A stretch of DNA of 64,000 nucleotides from Dyella_A sp049445995. GTDB taxonomy: Bacteria > Pseudomonadota > Gammaproteobacteria > Xanthomonadales > Rhodanobacteraceae. Both the position numbers and the translations under genes were made by a program. Location of the stretch: contig NZ_JBMSDZ010000016.1 of NCBI RefSeq assembly GCF_049445995.1, positions 19,397 through 83,396 on the forward strand, written 5' to 3'. The notes below the pieces were generated by a model that worked only from the letters and a program-made list of their open reading frames with translations, made no database searches and was not told the origin of the DNA. Positions 39,615-48,847 of this stretch are shown in pieces. Numbering within the stretch: the first letter of the stretch is position 1; each line of letters begins with the position of its first letter.

Positions 39615-41519
39615 TCAGAGCGGCTTGATCAGCTTGGCCAGGGTGTCCGGCTTGCCGGTGTCGCGCTCCAAGTGCGGGTACTTCAGGCCGTCGTGGTAGT
39701 CCACGCGCACGGTCCGGTAGCTGTCGAAGTTCTTCACCAGCAGTTCGACCGGCTTGCTCTTGTCCTTCGCGGCGGCGGTGACGGCGTCCTTGAGCACATC
39801 GGCGGAGTACTGGGTGCCGTTGACGGCGACGATCTTCATCGCCGGCGACAGGCCGGCCTTGAATGCGGGGCCGTCCCACAGCACGTCGGCGATGGAGCCG
39901 TCCTTGCCCACCGACACGCCCAGCGAGTAGGTGAGGTCGGCAAAGCCGCGGCGTGCCTCGATCGCCTTGATCGCGTCGGACGGCTTGTCGGTGTAGACCA
40001 GCTTCCAGCCGTGCGCGGCGATGCCGTCGATGAGCGGGCCGTGACCGTCCAGCCGCTGGCGCAGGAACGACGCCCAGTCGAACCTGACGATGCCGTTGAG
40101 CGTGTTCACCACGTCCTCGAAGGTGTAGGTGTTGACCTTCCAGTCGCCGTTGTTCATGCCGAAGAAGGCCCTGGCGAAGTCGTCCATGCTCTTTCTGCCG
40201 CCGCTGAGTGCGCGCAGCCTGGCGTCCACGTCGAGCCAGATCATCGCGCCGGCGACGTAGTAGTCCTCGCTGGCCTGGTAGTTGCGGTACGGCAGCGGCC
40301 GGCGCTGGGCGATGACGGGATCGTTGGTGGTGTCCTGCACGTTGCGCCAGCTGGCCAGGCCGGGGCGGCCCTTGTCGTAGGTGGCGGCGGCGTAGGCGAG
40401 CATGTCGCGGGTCTGCTCGGGGGTCCACAGGCCGGCGCGGGCGGCGACGATGTAGCCCCAGAACTGGGTCTGGCCCTCGTACACCCACAGCAGCGTGTCG
40501 CTCATCGGCACGTTGAAGTTGGGCGTGGTGAGGTCGGCGCCGCGGCGGTACTTGCCGTCCCACGAGTGGTTGTACTCGTGCGAGAACAGGTCGCGCGCGA
40601 ACACGTTCTTCTTCCACTCGGTGAAGTAGTCGGCCTTGACGCCGTCCTCGCTGGACTGGTGGTGTTCCAGGCCGATGCCGCCGAGCTTGTCGCTGAGCGA
40701 GGTGAGGAAGGTGTAGTGGCCGTAGTGGTGCGCGCCGTAGAGCTTGTACATTTGCTGGATCAGCTCGCGGTGCGGCTTGATCTGCTCGGGGGTGAACGCG
40801 AGGTACTTCGGCGCGTCGGCGAACAGGTCCATGTGCACCGGCACCTTGGCGCCGGGGTCGAGATCGACCTGCTTGTGGTACTTGCCGGCGAGCATCGGCG
40901 AATCGACCAGCGCGTTGTAGCTGATGGTCCTGTAGTTCCAGGTGTCGCCGTTCCTGGAGGCGAGCTCCAGTGCGGTGGCGCCTTCCCAGCCGGCCGGCAG
41001 GGTGACGCTGGCGTCGGCGTGGATCATGCGGATGTTGTGGCCGGCCGGGTACACCGACACCTTGTCCCACTGCAGGCTGAGCATCTCGGGCGTCATCATG
41101 ATGCGGCCCTGGCCGTGACCCTGCGAGGAGAGGAACTGGAAGTCCACGTCGACCGCGCTGGTGCCTTCGGGCACGTCGACGTGGAACGCGTAGACGTTGA
41201 GCGGATCACGCGTCCAGCTGAGCGTCTTGCCGTTGGCCTTCACGGTGAGGCCGGCGAACTTGTCGATCGGGCCGGTGGGCGAGTGGTTGCCCGGAATCCA
41301 CTGCGGATACAGCAGGGTGAGCGGACCGGCCACGGCGGGAATCGTCTCGTGCACACGGAACACGCGATGCGCCACATCGGTGGCGTCCACGTGGATCTTC
41401 AGCGTGCCCGGCACATACGGCGTGTCCTGCACGGGCGGCACGTTGTCGGCATGGGCCGGCGCGGCGATCAGGCCGAGACCGGCCAGCAGCAGGGCGGAAG
41501 CGAGAACGGTGTTTTTCAA
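39615..41519 (-). CDS. Exported M61-family glycyl aminopeptidase-like metallopeptidase (copy A)
   Basis: 634 residues with signal peptide (LASALLLAGLGLIAAPAHA). The gluzincin motif HEYNHSW (HExxH) is near residue 315, preceded by GIGLEHHQSS and followed after about 50 residues by the third ligand region (ATYDKGRPGLASW). An N-terminal beta-rich domain (HVDATDVAHRVFRVHETIP) precedes it. A PDZ-like domain closes the protein (VSVGKDGSIADVLWDGPAFK, AGLSPAMKIVAVNGTQYSAD). It is probably periplasmic, releasing N-terminal glycine or similar residues from peptides. It is followed by the paralogous copy B 76 bases upstream on the same strand. Confidence 0.93.
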   Translation of the reverse strand: MKNTVLASALLLAGLGLIAAPAHADNVPPVQDTPYVPGTLKIHVDATDVAHRVFRVHETIPAVAGPLTLLYPQWIPGNHSPTGPIDKFAGLTVKANGKTLSWTRDPLNVYAFHVDVPEGTSAVDVDFQFLSSQGHGQGRIMMTPEMLSLQWDKVSVYPAGHNIRMIHADASVTLPAGWEGATALELASRNGDTWNYRTISYNALVDSPMLAGKYHKQVDLDPGAKVPVHMDLFADAPKYLAFTPEQIKPHRELIQQMYKLYGAHHYGHYTFLTSLSDKLGGIGLEHHQSSEDGVKADYFTEWKKNVFARDLFSHEYNHSWDGKYRRGADLTTPNFNVPMSDTLLWVYEGQTQFWGYIVAARAGLWTPEQTRDMLAYAAATYDKGRPGLASWRNVQDTTNDPVIAQRRPLPYRNYQASEDYYVAGAMIWLDVDARLRALSGGRKSMDDFARAFFGMNNGDWKVNTYTFEDVVNTLNGIVRFDWASFLRQRLDGHGPLIDGIAAHGWKLVYTDKPSDAIKAIEARRGFADLTYSLGVSVGKDGSIADVLWDGPAFKAGLSPAMKIVAVNGTQYSADVLKDAVTAAAKDKSKPVELLVKNFDSYRTVRVDYHDGLKYPHLERDTGKPDTLAKLIKPL

Positions 41520-41595
41520 GGGGCATCTCCTCGATGCGGGGTGGTCGGTGGACCCGGCCGGCGCAGGCGCCGGCCGGGAATAAAGGTGGGTGGCG

Positions 41596-43494
41596 TTACT
41601 TGCGCGCCGCAGTGATGTCGCCCAGCAGATCCTTGCCCGCAGCGCGGACCAGGTGCGGGTACTTCAGGCCATCGTGGTAGTCGACGCGGTAGGTGCGATA
41701 GGTGTCCACGTTCTTCACCAGGAGCTCGATCGGCGCGCCGGCGCCCTTGGCCGCGGTGACGGCGTCCTTCAGCGCGTCGGGCGAGTAGTCCTTGCCGTTG
41801 ACGGCCACGATGGTGAGACCCGGCACCAGGCCGGCCCTGAACGCCGGGCCATCCCACTGCACGTCGAAGATCCGCCCGTTGCTGCCGGCGGACAGGCCCA
41901 GCGAATAGGCCAGGTTCACGCCGTGGCGCAGCTTCTCCATCGCCTTGTCCATGTCGTTGGGCTGGTCGGTGTAGACCAGCTTCCAGCCGCCGCGCTCGAT
42001 GCCGTGCTCGGGCAGCTCGGTGCCGGTGTAGTCCAGCCGCTGGCGCAGGAAGCGCTCCCAGTCGTACGGCTGCACCTGGTTGAGCGTGGCGACCACGTCG
42101 TCGAAGGTGTACGTGCTGGTGACGTAGCTGCCGTCGTCCTGCCCGTAGAAGGCGCGGGCGAAATCGTCCAGCGAACGCTGGCCGTGCGAGAGCGCGCGGA
42201 TCTGCGTGTCCACGTCCAGCCACAAAAGCTGGCCTTCCGGATAGAAGTCGGTGCCGCGGCGCCAGTTGATCCAGCCGCCGCCGCCGAAATAGGTGAGCGG
42301 CGCGGCGTCGGCGGTGTCCTGCAGCGAGCGCCAGCGGCGACCGGTGCGGTGGGCCATCGCCGCGGCGATCGAGGCCAGCGAGTCGCGGTACTGCGCCGCG
42401 CTCCACAGGCCCGCGCGCGCGGTGAGCACGCCGCCCCAGTAGTCGGTGAGGCCTTCGTAGACCCACAGCAGGTCGTCCTGCATCGGCTCGTTGAAGGTGG
42501 GTGTCCACAGGTCGGCCGGGCGGCGGAACTTGCCGTTCCACGAATGCACGTACTCGTGCGGCATCAGGCTGGCCGCCAGCATGTGCATGGTGTCGTCGGT
42601 GAAGAAGTTGGCCGGCAGGCGGTCGTCGCTGGACTGGTGGTGTTCCAGCCCGAAGTGACCGGTGTGGTCCGACAGCGTGAGCAGGAAGTCGTAGTGGTCG
42701 TAGTGGTGCGCGCCGAACAGCTTGAGCGTCTGCTGCACCATCGCGCGCTGGCCGGCGAGCTGCCTGGCGCTGAGCTTGACGTCGTCGGCGTCGTCGCCCA
42801 CCACGTTGAGGTGCACCGGCACCTTGGCGCCCGGGTCCAGGTCCACCCGGTTGAAGTGCGCGCCGGCGATCAGCGGCGAGTCCACGAGGTTGTTGAAGCT
42901 GACCGGCTTGAACTGCGTGGTGGTGCCGGACTGGCTGGCCACCTCCAGCGCGCTGCCGAACTTCCAGCCGGCTGGCAGCGTGACGCTGGGCGCGATGGTG
43001 ATCTGCCGCGTGTAGTGCCCGGCCGGATAGAACGCCACCTGGTTGAACTCCACGTCCACCAGCCTGGGCGTGGACGAGGCGCTGGCGCCGAACTCACCGC
43101 CGTCGCCCGGCGAGAGGAACTGGAAGGCGAGATCGAGCTGGCTCACGCCGGCGGGCACGTGCAGATGGATCGCGTACATCTCGCGCAGGTCGCGCCGCCA
43201 TGCCAGCGGCTTGCCGTTGGCGCGGATCACCAGCCCCGCCACGTTCTGGATCGGACCGGAGGGCGCGTGCTCGCCGGGAATCCACTTCGGGTAGTACAGC
43301 GTGAGCGCGCCGGGCGTCACCGGGATGGTCTCGGCGACGCGGAAGATCTTCTTCGGCGCATCGGCCAGATCCACCGCCAGCGTGAGCGTGCCGGCGTACG
43401 GCTGGTCAAGCGGCGCGGGCCGCTCGGCCGCATGCGCGGCCGGCAGGGCGAAGGCCAGAATCAAGGCGAAACACAGGCGGGATACACGTGGCAC
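41596..43494 (-). CDS. Exported M61-family metallopeptidase (copy B)
   Basis: 632 residues using a GTG start at 43492-43494, chosen because it gives a signal peptide (VSRLCFALILAFALPAAHA) and has CGGAG 8-9 bases upstream. The frame is open 20 codons further, but that part is not signal-like. The HEYVHSW motif is near residue 312. GHFGLEHHQSSDDRLPANFF and the C-terminal PDZ region (LSAGSNGRIFDVQWDGPAFR) mirror copy A. Copies A and B are tandem paralogues on one strand with 76 bases between them, so probably co-transcribed. Sequence divergence is substantial, suggesting different substrates. Confidence 0.93.
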   Translation of the reverse strand: MPRVSRLCFALILAFALPAAHAAERPAPLDQPYAGTLTLAVDLADAPKKIFRVAETIPVTPGALTLYYPKWIPGEHAPSGPIQNVAGLVIRANGKPLAWRRDLREMYAIHLHVPAGVSQLDLAFQFLSPGDGGEFGASASSTPRLVDVEFNQVAFYPAGHYTRQITIAPSVTLPAGWKFGSALEVASQSGTTTQFKPVSFNNLVDSPLIAGAHFNRVDLDPGAKVPVHLNVVGDDADDVKLSARQLAGQRAMVQQTLKLFGAHHYDHYDFLLTLSDHTGHFGLEHHQSSDDRLPANFFTDDTMHMLAASLMPHEYVHSWNGKFRRPADLWTPTFNEPMQDDLLWVYEGLTDYWGGVLTARAGLWSAAQYRDSLASIAAAMAHRTGRRWRSLQDTADAAPLTYFGGGGWINWRRGTDFYPEGQLLWLDVDTQIRALSHGQRSLDDFARAFYGQDDGSYVTSTYTFDDVVATLNQVQPYDWERFLRQRLDYTGTELPEHGIERGGWKLVYTDQPNDMDKAMEKLRHGVNLAYSLGLSAGSNGRIFDVQWDGPAFRAGLVPGLTIVAVNGKDYSPDALKDAVTAAKGAGAPIELLVKNVDTYRTYRVDYHDGLKYPHLVRAAGKDLLGDITAARK

Positions 43495-43803
43495 AGGACA
43501 CACTCCGGACAGACGCCGGGAACGCGATGTCTCACCTCCCCCGGCCGCAACCACCCCGGCGACCCGTCACGTCCTGTGGTGCGGGCCCGGCATGGGACAA
43601 GGGCTCGATGGTAGGTCGAAGGTCACGCACGGCCCCCTGCCAGAGGTCACGACGGCGGCGATCGACGATGGCCGGGCGAGGCAACCGGGAGCATCGTGCA
43701 CCGCGTCACGCACGGCGCGGCGGAACCATCGAGCAGCGGCAAAGGCCGACAGACCGCAGCACAACCCGCGTGCCAGTGCGGTGACACTGAACCATCGAAA
43801 CAT
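43495..43803. other. Intergenic region upstream of M61 copy B
   Basis: 309 bases before the M61 start carry its promoter and leader. I see no clear ORF with homology, no tRNA and no strong motif beyond a Shine-Dalgarno-like CGGAG. The repeat copy 4 begins at 43804. Confidence 0.6.
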
Positions 43804-43886
43804 GTAGGAGCGCACCCTGTGCGCGAATGCTCTTGCTTTGATGTCGATCAGGAGCAAGAGCATTCGCGCACAGGGTGCGCTCCTAC
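43804..43886. repeat. Long palindromic repeat, copy 4
   Basis: 83 bases, same arms as copies 1-3. The inner stem is TGCTCTTG...CAAGAGCA as in copy 2, and the core orientation is as in copies 1 and 3 (GATGTCGATCAGGAGC). It lies between M61 copy B and a region with no clear gene. Confidence 0.9.
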
Positions 43887-43927
43887 GCGATTCCGGATGT
43901 TGCTGAATTTCAGTGTCGCAACACTAG

Positions 43928-44146
43928 CTTCCCACTCGTTGCCCGAGGACAGAACTCCGATGCCGCGCCATCGCCAGCGAGCAGGTGTTGGGCCGCACCT
44001 TGCAGCGCCACGCCATGGTGGATACCGCGCAGGCCGTGCGCACGCCGCTGGAGCAGAGTTCGGCGCAGGCGGCCAGCATGGCCGCCGCGCTGGCAACGCC
44101 GGCGCCGGTCCTGCATCGGACCACGGTGCACGCGCTGCAGCGCTGA
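43928..44146 (+). pseudogene. Possible 3' remnant of an unidentified gene
   Basis: A frame open from 43928 to the TGA at 44144-44146 reads AIASEQVLGRTLQRHAMVDT, AQAVRTPLEQSSAQAASMAA, ALATPAPVLHRTTVHALQR. It has no convincing start, codon use looks coding, and a terminator follows at 44174. It could be the end of a decayed gene. No family is recognised, and it may be chance. Confidence 0.35.
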
Positions 44147-44173
44147 ACAGCCTGCGCTTGCAACAGCAACGAA

Positions 44174-44208
44174 AACGCCCGCGAAGCCGGTCCGGTTCCG
44201 CGGGCGTT
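44174..44208. terminator. Bidirectional terminator after the amino-acid permease
   Basis: AACGCCCGCG pairs with CGCGGGCGTT around a 15-base loop that can itself pair partly. On the minus strand it is followed by TTCGTTGCTG and starts 32 bases after the permease stop; on the plus strand a TTCT follows. Confidence 0.75.
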
Positions 44209-44239
44209 CTGTCGAGTGCCGACGCGACCCGCGCGCGGC

Positions 44240-45727
44240 TTACGAGTCGGCCAGTTCGCTGTGACGGATGCCGTAGGCGAAGTAGATCACCAGGCCCAGC
44301 ATCATCCAGGCGATGAAACGCCAGATGGTGATCATTGGCAGGCCGCCGAGCAGTTGGAAGTGGCCGCCGGCGAACCACGGCCAGCCGATGATGAGGAACA
44401 GCGAGAACAGCATGCCGGTCGGTGCCACCAGCCACAGCATCGGCGTGCGGAAGCGGCGCTCCACGTGCGGCTGGCGCACGCGCAGGATCAGCACCGAGCC
44501 GCAGATGATGATGAAGGCGGCGAGCGTGCCGATGTTCACCAGCTCGGCCACCTCGCCGATCGGCAGCGAACCGGCGACCAGCGCGGTGAACACGCCCAGG
44601 ATCATGGTGGGGCGTGCGGGCGTGCCGTACTTCGGGTGGATCCTGGCGAACCACTTCGGCAGCAGGCCGTCGCGCGACAGCGCAAACCAGATGCGCGCCG
44701 CGCCCAGCATGAAGGCGAACATCACGCTGGTGATGCCGGCGATCGCCGCCACCGAGATGATACCGCGCACCCAGTGCAGCCCCAGCGCCTTGAACGCCGC
44801 ATCCACCGGCGCCGCGCCGCTGAGCTGGTCGTACGGCACCATGCCGGTGAGCACCAGCGACACCGCCAGGTACAGCGCCATCGACACCGCCAGCGACAGC
44901 AGCACCGCGCGCGGCAGGTCGCGCTGCGGGTTCTTCGATTCCTCCGCCGCCGTGGTCAGCGTGTCGTAGCCGAACACGGCAAAGAACACGATGCTCGACG
45001 CGGCCAGCACGCCGCCCCAGCCGTAGGTGGTGATGCCGTCCTTCACCACCGCGGTGGGAATGAACGGATGCCAGTTGGCGGTGTTGACATAGAACGCGCC
45101 CACGCCGATCACCAGCGCCACGCCGATCACCTTGATGGCGACAATGGCGGTGTTGGCGCGCGCGCCCCATTCGGTCTTCACCGTGAGCATCCAGGCGATC
45201 AGCAACGTGATGGTCGCGGCGATCACGTTGAACACCTTGCCGCTGTCCGGATGCTGCGGATCGTAGGCGCCCTGCGCCCACACCGGCAGGGTGACGCCGA
45301 ACAGCTGCTCGATCAGCGCCTGCACATAGCCGGACCAGCCGATCGCCACCACGCCCACGATCAGCGCGTACTCGATCAGCAGATCCCAGCCGATGATCCA
45401 GGCGAACAGCTCGCCCAGCACCGCGTAACCGTAGGTGTAGGCGCTGCCGGTGACCGGGATCATCCCGGCGAATTCGGCATAGGCCAGCGCGGCGCAGGCG
45501 CTGCCCAGGCCCGCGATGATGAAGCTGAGCACCACCGCGGGGCCGGCGTTCGCGGCGGCCTGCTGGCCGGCGAGCACGAACACGCCCACGCCGATGATCG
45601 CGCCCACGCCGATCGCGGTGAGTTGCCAAAGGCCCAGCACGCGGCGGAAATCACCGCGCGAACCGGCCTCGGCCTGCAACTGTTCGATCGACTTGTGGCG
45701 CACCAACCTGGCTAGAAAACCCATCAT
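44240..45727 (-). CDS. APC-family amino-acid permease
   Basis: 495 residues from the adjacent ATGs at 45725-45727 and 45722-45724; the frame is open to 45793 but that part is not family-like. Twelve or so hydrophobic segments and the APC signature are present: TAIGVGAIIGVGVFVLAGQQ at helix 1, FAGMIPVTGSAYTYGYAVLG at helix 3, and FFAVFGYDTLTTAAEESKNP at helix 6. The pattern matches the CAT/YhdG-type branch that takes up amino acids with protons. Exact substrate unknown. It is monocistronic with a strong terminator after it. Confidence 0.92.
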   Translation of the reverse strand: MMGFLARLVRHKSIEQLQAEAGSRGDFRRVLGLWQLTAIGVGAIIGVGVFVLAGQQAAANAGPAVVLSFIIAGLGSACAALAYAEFAGMIPVTGSAYTYGYAVLGELFAWIIGWDLLIEYALIVGVVAIGWSGYVQALIEQLFGVTLPVWAQGAYDPQHPDSGKVFNVIAATITLLIAWMLTVKTEWGARANTAIVAIKVIGVALVIGVGAFYVNTANWHPFIPTAVVKDGITTYGWGGVLAASSIVFFAVFGYDTLTTAAEESKNPQRDLPRAVLLSLAVSMALYLAVSLVLTGMVPYDQLSGAAPVDAAFKALGLHWVRGIISVAAIAGITSVMFAFMLGAARIWFALSRDGLLPKWFARIHPKYGTPARPTMILGVFTALVAGSLPIGEVAELVNIGTLAAFIIICGSVLILRVRQPHVERRFRTPMLWLVAPTGMLFSLFLIIGWPWFAGGHFQLLGGLPMITIWRFIAWMMLGLVIYFAYGIRHSELADS

Positions 45728-45832
45728 GCCTCCCCTTGATACCGACGTGTAACAGCGCACGATCATAACAACGATACCCGCGAATTCCTTCACGGGTATC
45801 TAACAAAATCATGCATTTGGATGTATAGACGT

Positions 45833-47167
45833 CTATTTGAACTGGATCGGCGAAGCCCCGGAACGGGCCATGCGGTCGCTGCCAGTTGCGGCATCGGGGC
45901 TGCGCGTCACCCATGCCAGCGCCAGCGCGCTGGTGCCGAACAGCAGCGCGAACACCGCACCGGTCGCCGCCCCCTCGATGCCGAACCAGCGCCCCAGCAG
46001 CGCCGGCACCACGGCGAGCGCAGCCACCCGCACCGCCTCCAGCCGCGCCGCGCCGGGCCGCCCTTCCCACCACGCGCCGAGCACGGTGAGGCTCAGCGCA
46101 ATCACCAGCGCGTAACCCAGCAGCACGCCCAGTCCGGCGTGGGCCGACAGGCCGAGGAAGTGCGTGGTCATGCCCAGCAGCAGCGCGAACTGCACCAGGC
46201 CGTAGCCGGCGCGACGACGGGTGAGCGGCGGATCGAAGCGTTCGCGTCCGAGCTCGAAGGCCGGCCTGGGAAAGCGTGCCGCCACGTCGACCGGCCGCCA
46301 GCCCGGCGGGCGGAACCAGATCTGCAGCCGGTCGCGCCAGCGCTTCGCGCGGCGGGCATCCTGCCAGGTGGCCCAGTACACCTCCAGATTCGCCCACAGC
46401 GGATTGAAGCTGCGCAGCGGCGCGCGCGTGCCGTATACCGGCGGGTCGCGGTCGTCCTCCTCGACGAAGCTGCCGAACAGGCGGTCCCACAGGATCAGGA
46501 TGCCGCCGTAGTTCCTGTCCAGGTAGCGATCGTTCACCGCGTGGTGCGCGCGGTGGTTGGACGGCGAGCAGAACACGCGGTCGAACCAGCCGAGCTTGCC
46601 GACCTGCTCGGTGTGCACCCAGAACTGGTACAGCAGGTCGATCAGCGCCACCGCCGCGAACACGCTCACCGGATAGCCGAGCAGCGCCATCGGCAGGTAG
46701 AACAGCCAGCCGAGCAGGCCGCCGGTGGCGGTCTGGCGCAGCGCGGTAGAGAGGTTGTAGTCCTCGCTCTGATGGTGCACCACGTGGGCGGCCCAGAGGA
46801 TGTTCACCTCGTGCCCCATGCGGTGCAGCCAGTAATAGAGGAAGTCGTACAGCAGCAGGCCGCTCACCCACACCCACCACGCGTCGGCCGGCAGCGCGAA
46901 CAGCGCCACGTGCTCGACGCACCAGGCGTACACGCCCACCGTGAGCACCTTCAGGAACACCCCGGCCAGCTGCGAGATCACCCCCAGCCCGATGCTGGTG
47001 ACCGCATCGTTGCTGCGGTAGGCGCGGCGACCGCGCAGTTTTGCCACCAGCAGTTCCACCCCAATCAAGGCGAAAAAGACCGGGGTCGCCAGCGTGATGA
47101 CGGACTCGGCGGAGATCATCGACGGCGCCTGCACGATGGGCTGCCCGTCCCGTTCGACACGTTGCAT
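45833..47167 (-). CDS. Sterol desaturase/fatty acid hydroxylase family membrane protein
   Basis: 444 residues from the ATG at 47165-47167; a second ATG at 47119 (MISAESVITLATPVFF) gives a more typical N-terminus, so the start is uncertain. The di-iron histidine clusters are all visible: HRMGHE, HVVHHQSEDYN and HRAHHAVNDRYLD. Hydrophobic segments flank them, and about seven more C-terminal membrane segments follow (VQFALLLGMTTHFLGLSA, LLGYALVIALSLTVLGAWW). Such enzymes hydroxylate or desaturate lipids such as fatty acids, ornithine lipids or carotenoids. The substrate is not evident. Upstream 250 bases contain a hairpin (47309-47339) but no gene. Confidence 0.88.
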   Translation of the reverse strand: MQRVERDGQPIVQAPSMISAESVITLATPVFFALIGVELLVAKLRGRRAYRSNDAVTSIGLGVISQLAGVFLKVLTVGVYAWCVEHVALFALPADAWWVWVSGLLLYDFLYYWLHRMGHEVNILWAAHVVHHQSEDYNLSTALRQTATGGLLGWLFYLPMALLGYPVSVFAAVALIDLLYQFWVHTEQVGKLGWFDRVFCSPSNHRAHHAVNDRYLDRNYGGILILWDRLFGSFVEEDDRDPPVYGTRAPLRSFNPLWANLEVYWATWQDARRAKRWRDRLQIWFRPPGWRPVDVAARFPRPAFELGRERFDPPLTRRRAGYGLVQFALLLGMTTHFLGLSAHAGLGVLLGYALVIALSLTVLGAWWEGRPGAARLEAVRVAALAVVPALLGRWFGIEGAATGAVFALLFGTSALALAWVTRSPDAATGSDRMARSGASPIQFK

Positions 47168-47308
47168 TGCATCATGGCCACCCGTCGCGCACGCCCTGGT
47201 GAGGCCGCGATCATAACCAGACGCTGCGGGTTTTTCCCGTTGGCCGGCCGGCCGCAAGGAACCGGGGCCTGCACCGTGGAAGGCACGCCCCGAATGCCGC
47301 CGCTGGCA

Positions 47309-47339
47309 GGGAAATGGCGCGGTTGCCCGCGCCATTCCC
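47309..47339 (-). terminator. Hairpin downstream of the Hsp20 pair
   Basis: GGGAAATGGCGCGG pairs with CCGCGCCATTCCC with one bulged A. It lies about 80 bases after the second Hsp20 stop and before the desaturase gene. It is a plausible terminator though the T-tail is weak. Confidence 0.5.
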
Positions 47340-47417
47340 CTGGAAGCCATTCGGGCTGCAAAGCTCCTCGCCGCGAACGTTTCTACGGCCCACGCTCCTG
47401 GGCCATGCCGTCCGATC

Positions 47418-47930
47418 TCAGTGCTTGATCGCGATGCGCTTGACCTGCGCGCGGGCGCGTTCGGTCTTGGGCAGTGTCACGGTCAGCAGGCCGTTGTTGA
47501 AACGGGCCTCGATCGCGTTCTCGTCGACCTCGGCGTCGAGCGGGATGCGGCGTTCGAAGCGGCCGTAGAAGCGCTCGGAAAAATGCCGGTCATGGTCCGC
47601 CGTTTCACTGCGGCGTTCGCCCCGAAGGGCAAGCACCCCGTCGTCGAACAACACCTCGATATCCTTCTCCTCCATTCCGGGAACCTCGGCAGTGACGGTG
47701 AACGCCCGCTCGGTTTCGGCGATCTCCACGTTCGGCCAGCCATCGGCAACCATCGACAGGGGCGTGGTTGCCGAGACATTGCCGAACGAGCGGAACACAT
47801 CCTCGAACAGGCGGTTCATTTCCTGATGCAGCGACAGCAGGGGATGGCGCTCGTTGACGGTCTGCAGCGACGAAGATGCTGCCTGGCCGGCGCGGCGCCA
47901 CGGGATCAGGTCACGAACATTCATGGTCAT
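47418..47930 (-). CDS. Hsp20/alpha-crystallin small heat-shock protein (second gene)
   Basis: 170 residues. The alpha-crystallin domain (about residues 60-150) is clear: WPNVEIAETERAFTVTAEVP, GMEEKDIEVLFDDGVLALRG, and the C-terminal NGLLTVTLPKT. It contains DRHFSERFYGRFERRIPLDA with basic patches. The start at 47930 (MTMNVRDLIPWRR) gives a typical N-terminal arm. These ATP-independent chaperones hold denatured proteins. It lies 74 bases after the first Hsp20 gene in the same orientation, likely one heat-shock operon. Confidence 0.92.
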   Translation of the reverse strand: MTMNVRDLIPWRRAGQAASSSLQTVNERHPLLSLHQEMNRLFEDVFRSFGNVSATTPLSMVADGWPNVEIAETERAFTVTAEVPGMEEKDIEVLFDDGVLALRGERRSETADHDRHFSERFYGRFERRIPLDAEVDENAIEARFNNGLLTVTLPKTERARAQVKRIAIKH

Positions 47931-48004
47931 GGCTCAATCTCCTGTGCTTTGGTGATTGCCTGGATTGCGCCCGCATGGCGCGTGACGCGCATGCACGCCT
48001 CGCG

Positions 48005-48487
48005 TCACGCAGCCTGCTGGGCCTCGATCTGCCGCGGCCTGCCGGCCTCGCTGCGCGGCAGCGCGGTCCCGCCGGCGACCTCGATGCGACGCGGCTTCAT
48101 CGCCTCGGGAAGCTCCCGCTGCAGGTCGATGGTCAGGATGCCGTTGACCAGGCTGGCGCCGACGACATCGACGTAGTCAGCCAGTTCGAAGCGGCGCTGG
48201 AAGTCGCGCCTGACGATGCCGGCATGCAGCTTTTCCCCGGCGTCCTCCTCGCTGCGGCGTCCGCTGACGGTCAGCAGGTTGCGCTCGCGGGTGACGGTGA
48301 GTTCGCCCTGCGAGTAGCCGGGGACTGCCATGGTGATGCGGTAGTGGTCTTCGGCGGTCTTGGTGATGTCGTACGCCGGCCAGCTGTCGACGGCGTCGAT
48401 GCGGCTGGCGGTATCCAGCGCATCGAGCAGGTGCTCGAAACCGATGCTTGAACGGAACAGGGGCGAGAAATCGAACGTGCTTCTCAT
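48005..48487 (-). CDS. Hsp20/alpha-crystallin small heat-shock protein, IbpA-like (first gene)
   Basis: 160 residues from the ATG at 48485-48487; GGAGG is at a good distance (8 bases), while an ATG two codons earlier at 48493 lies too close to that site. The N-terminal STFDFSPLFRSSIGFEHLLD is typical of IbpA-like proteins. The alpha-crystallin domain follows (SWPAYDITKTAEDHYRITMA, VPGYSQGELTVTRERNLLTV). NGILTIDLQRELPEAMKPRR is the conserved end of the fold. First gene of a two-Hsp20 operon. A candidate sigma-32 promoter lies about 125 bases upstream. Confidence 0.93.
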   Translation of the reverse strand: MRSTFDFSPLFRSSIGFEHLLDALDTASRIDAVDSWPAYDITKTAEDHYRITMAVPGYSQGELTVTRERNLLTVSGRRSEEDAGEKLHAGIVRRDFQRRFELADYVDVVGASLVNGILTIDLQRELPEAMKPRRIEVAGGTALPRSEAGRPRQIEAQQAA

Positions 48488-48607
48488 GGCCATATCCTCC
48501 GTTGGACTGGACAAAGGGACGATGGACACAGGTTGATTGCCGCGCGTGTCGATCCGGCCCCGTCGATGCCACCCGACGGAAACAGGGGGCGACACGGCAT
48601 CGCCGCA

Positions 48608-48636
48608 GATGTATTCGCGGCAACCCCTTTTCAAGG
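48608..48636 (-). promoter_or_regulatory. Candidate sigma-32-type promoter for the Hsp20 operon
   Basis: Minus strand reads CTTGAAAAGGGGTTGCCGCG followed by AATACATCT. CTTGAAA is the sigma-32 -35 motif; the -10 match is poor. The long leader (about 110 bases) after it contains CCGTCG/CGACGG but no clear RNA-thermometer pairing to the GGAGG ribosome site. Between this and the brnT promoter (48637-48847) I see no gene. Confidence 0.4.
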
Positions 48637-48847
48637 GCAGGCACCGCGCTTCCGGGCGCAGCGCGATGGGCATGTTCAGGTCGTCGTCATCCCGCCGTGA
48701 CCCAAGGAGCACTCCATGGGCAAGCCTCCCTCATGGAGGGCAACGGCATCGTGAGTACGCTGGCTAACAACTCGGTCAACCGGACGCAAACCCCGCTGCG
48801 CGGATTCGCGCCGGTTACCTCGGGCGTTGACCGGCACAACCAGCCTC

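Noticed and set aside
48494..48600. ROSE or fourU RNA thermometer before the first Hsp20 gene
   Set aside because: No UUUU or typical anti-Shine-Dalgarno pairing with the GGAGG was found by eye.
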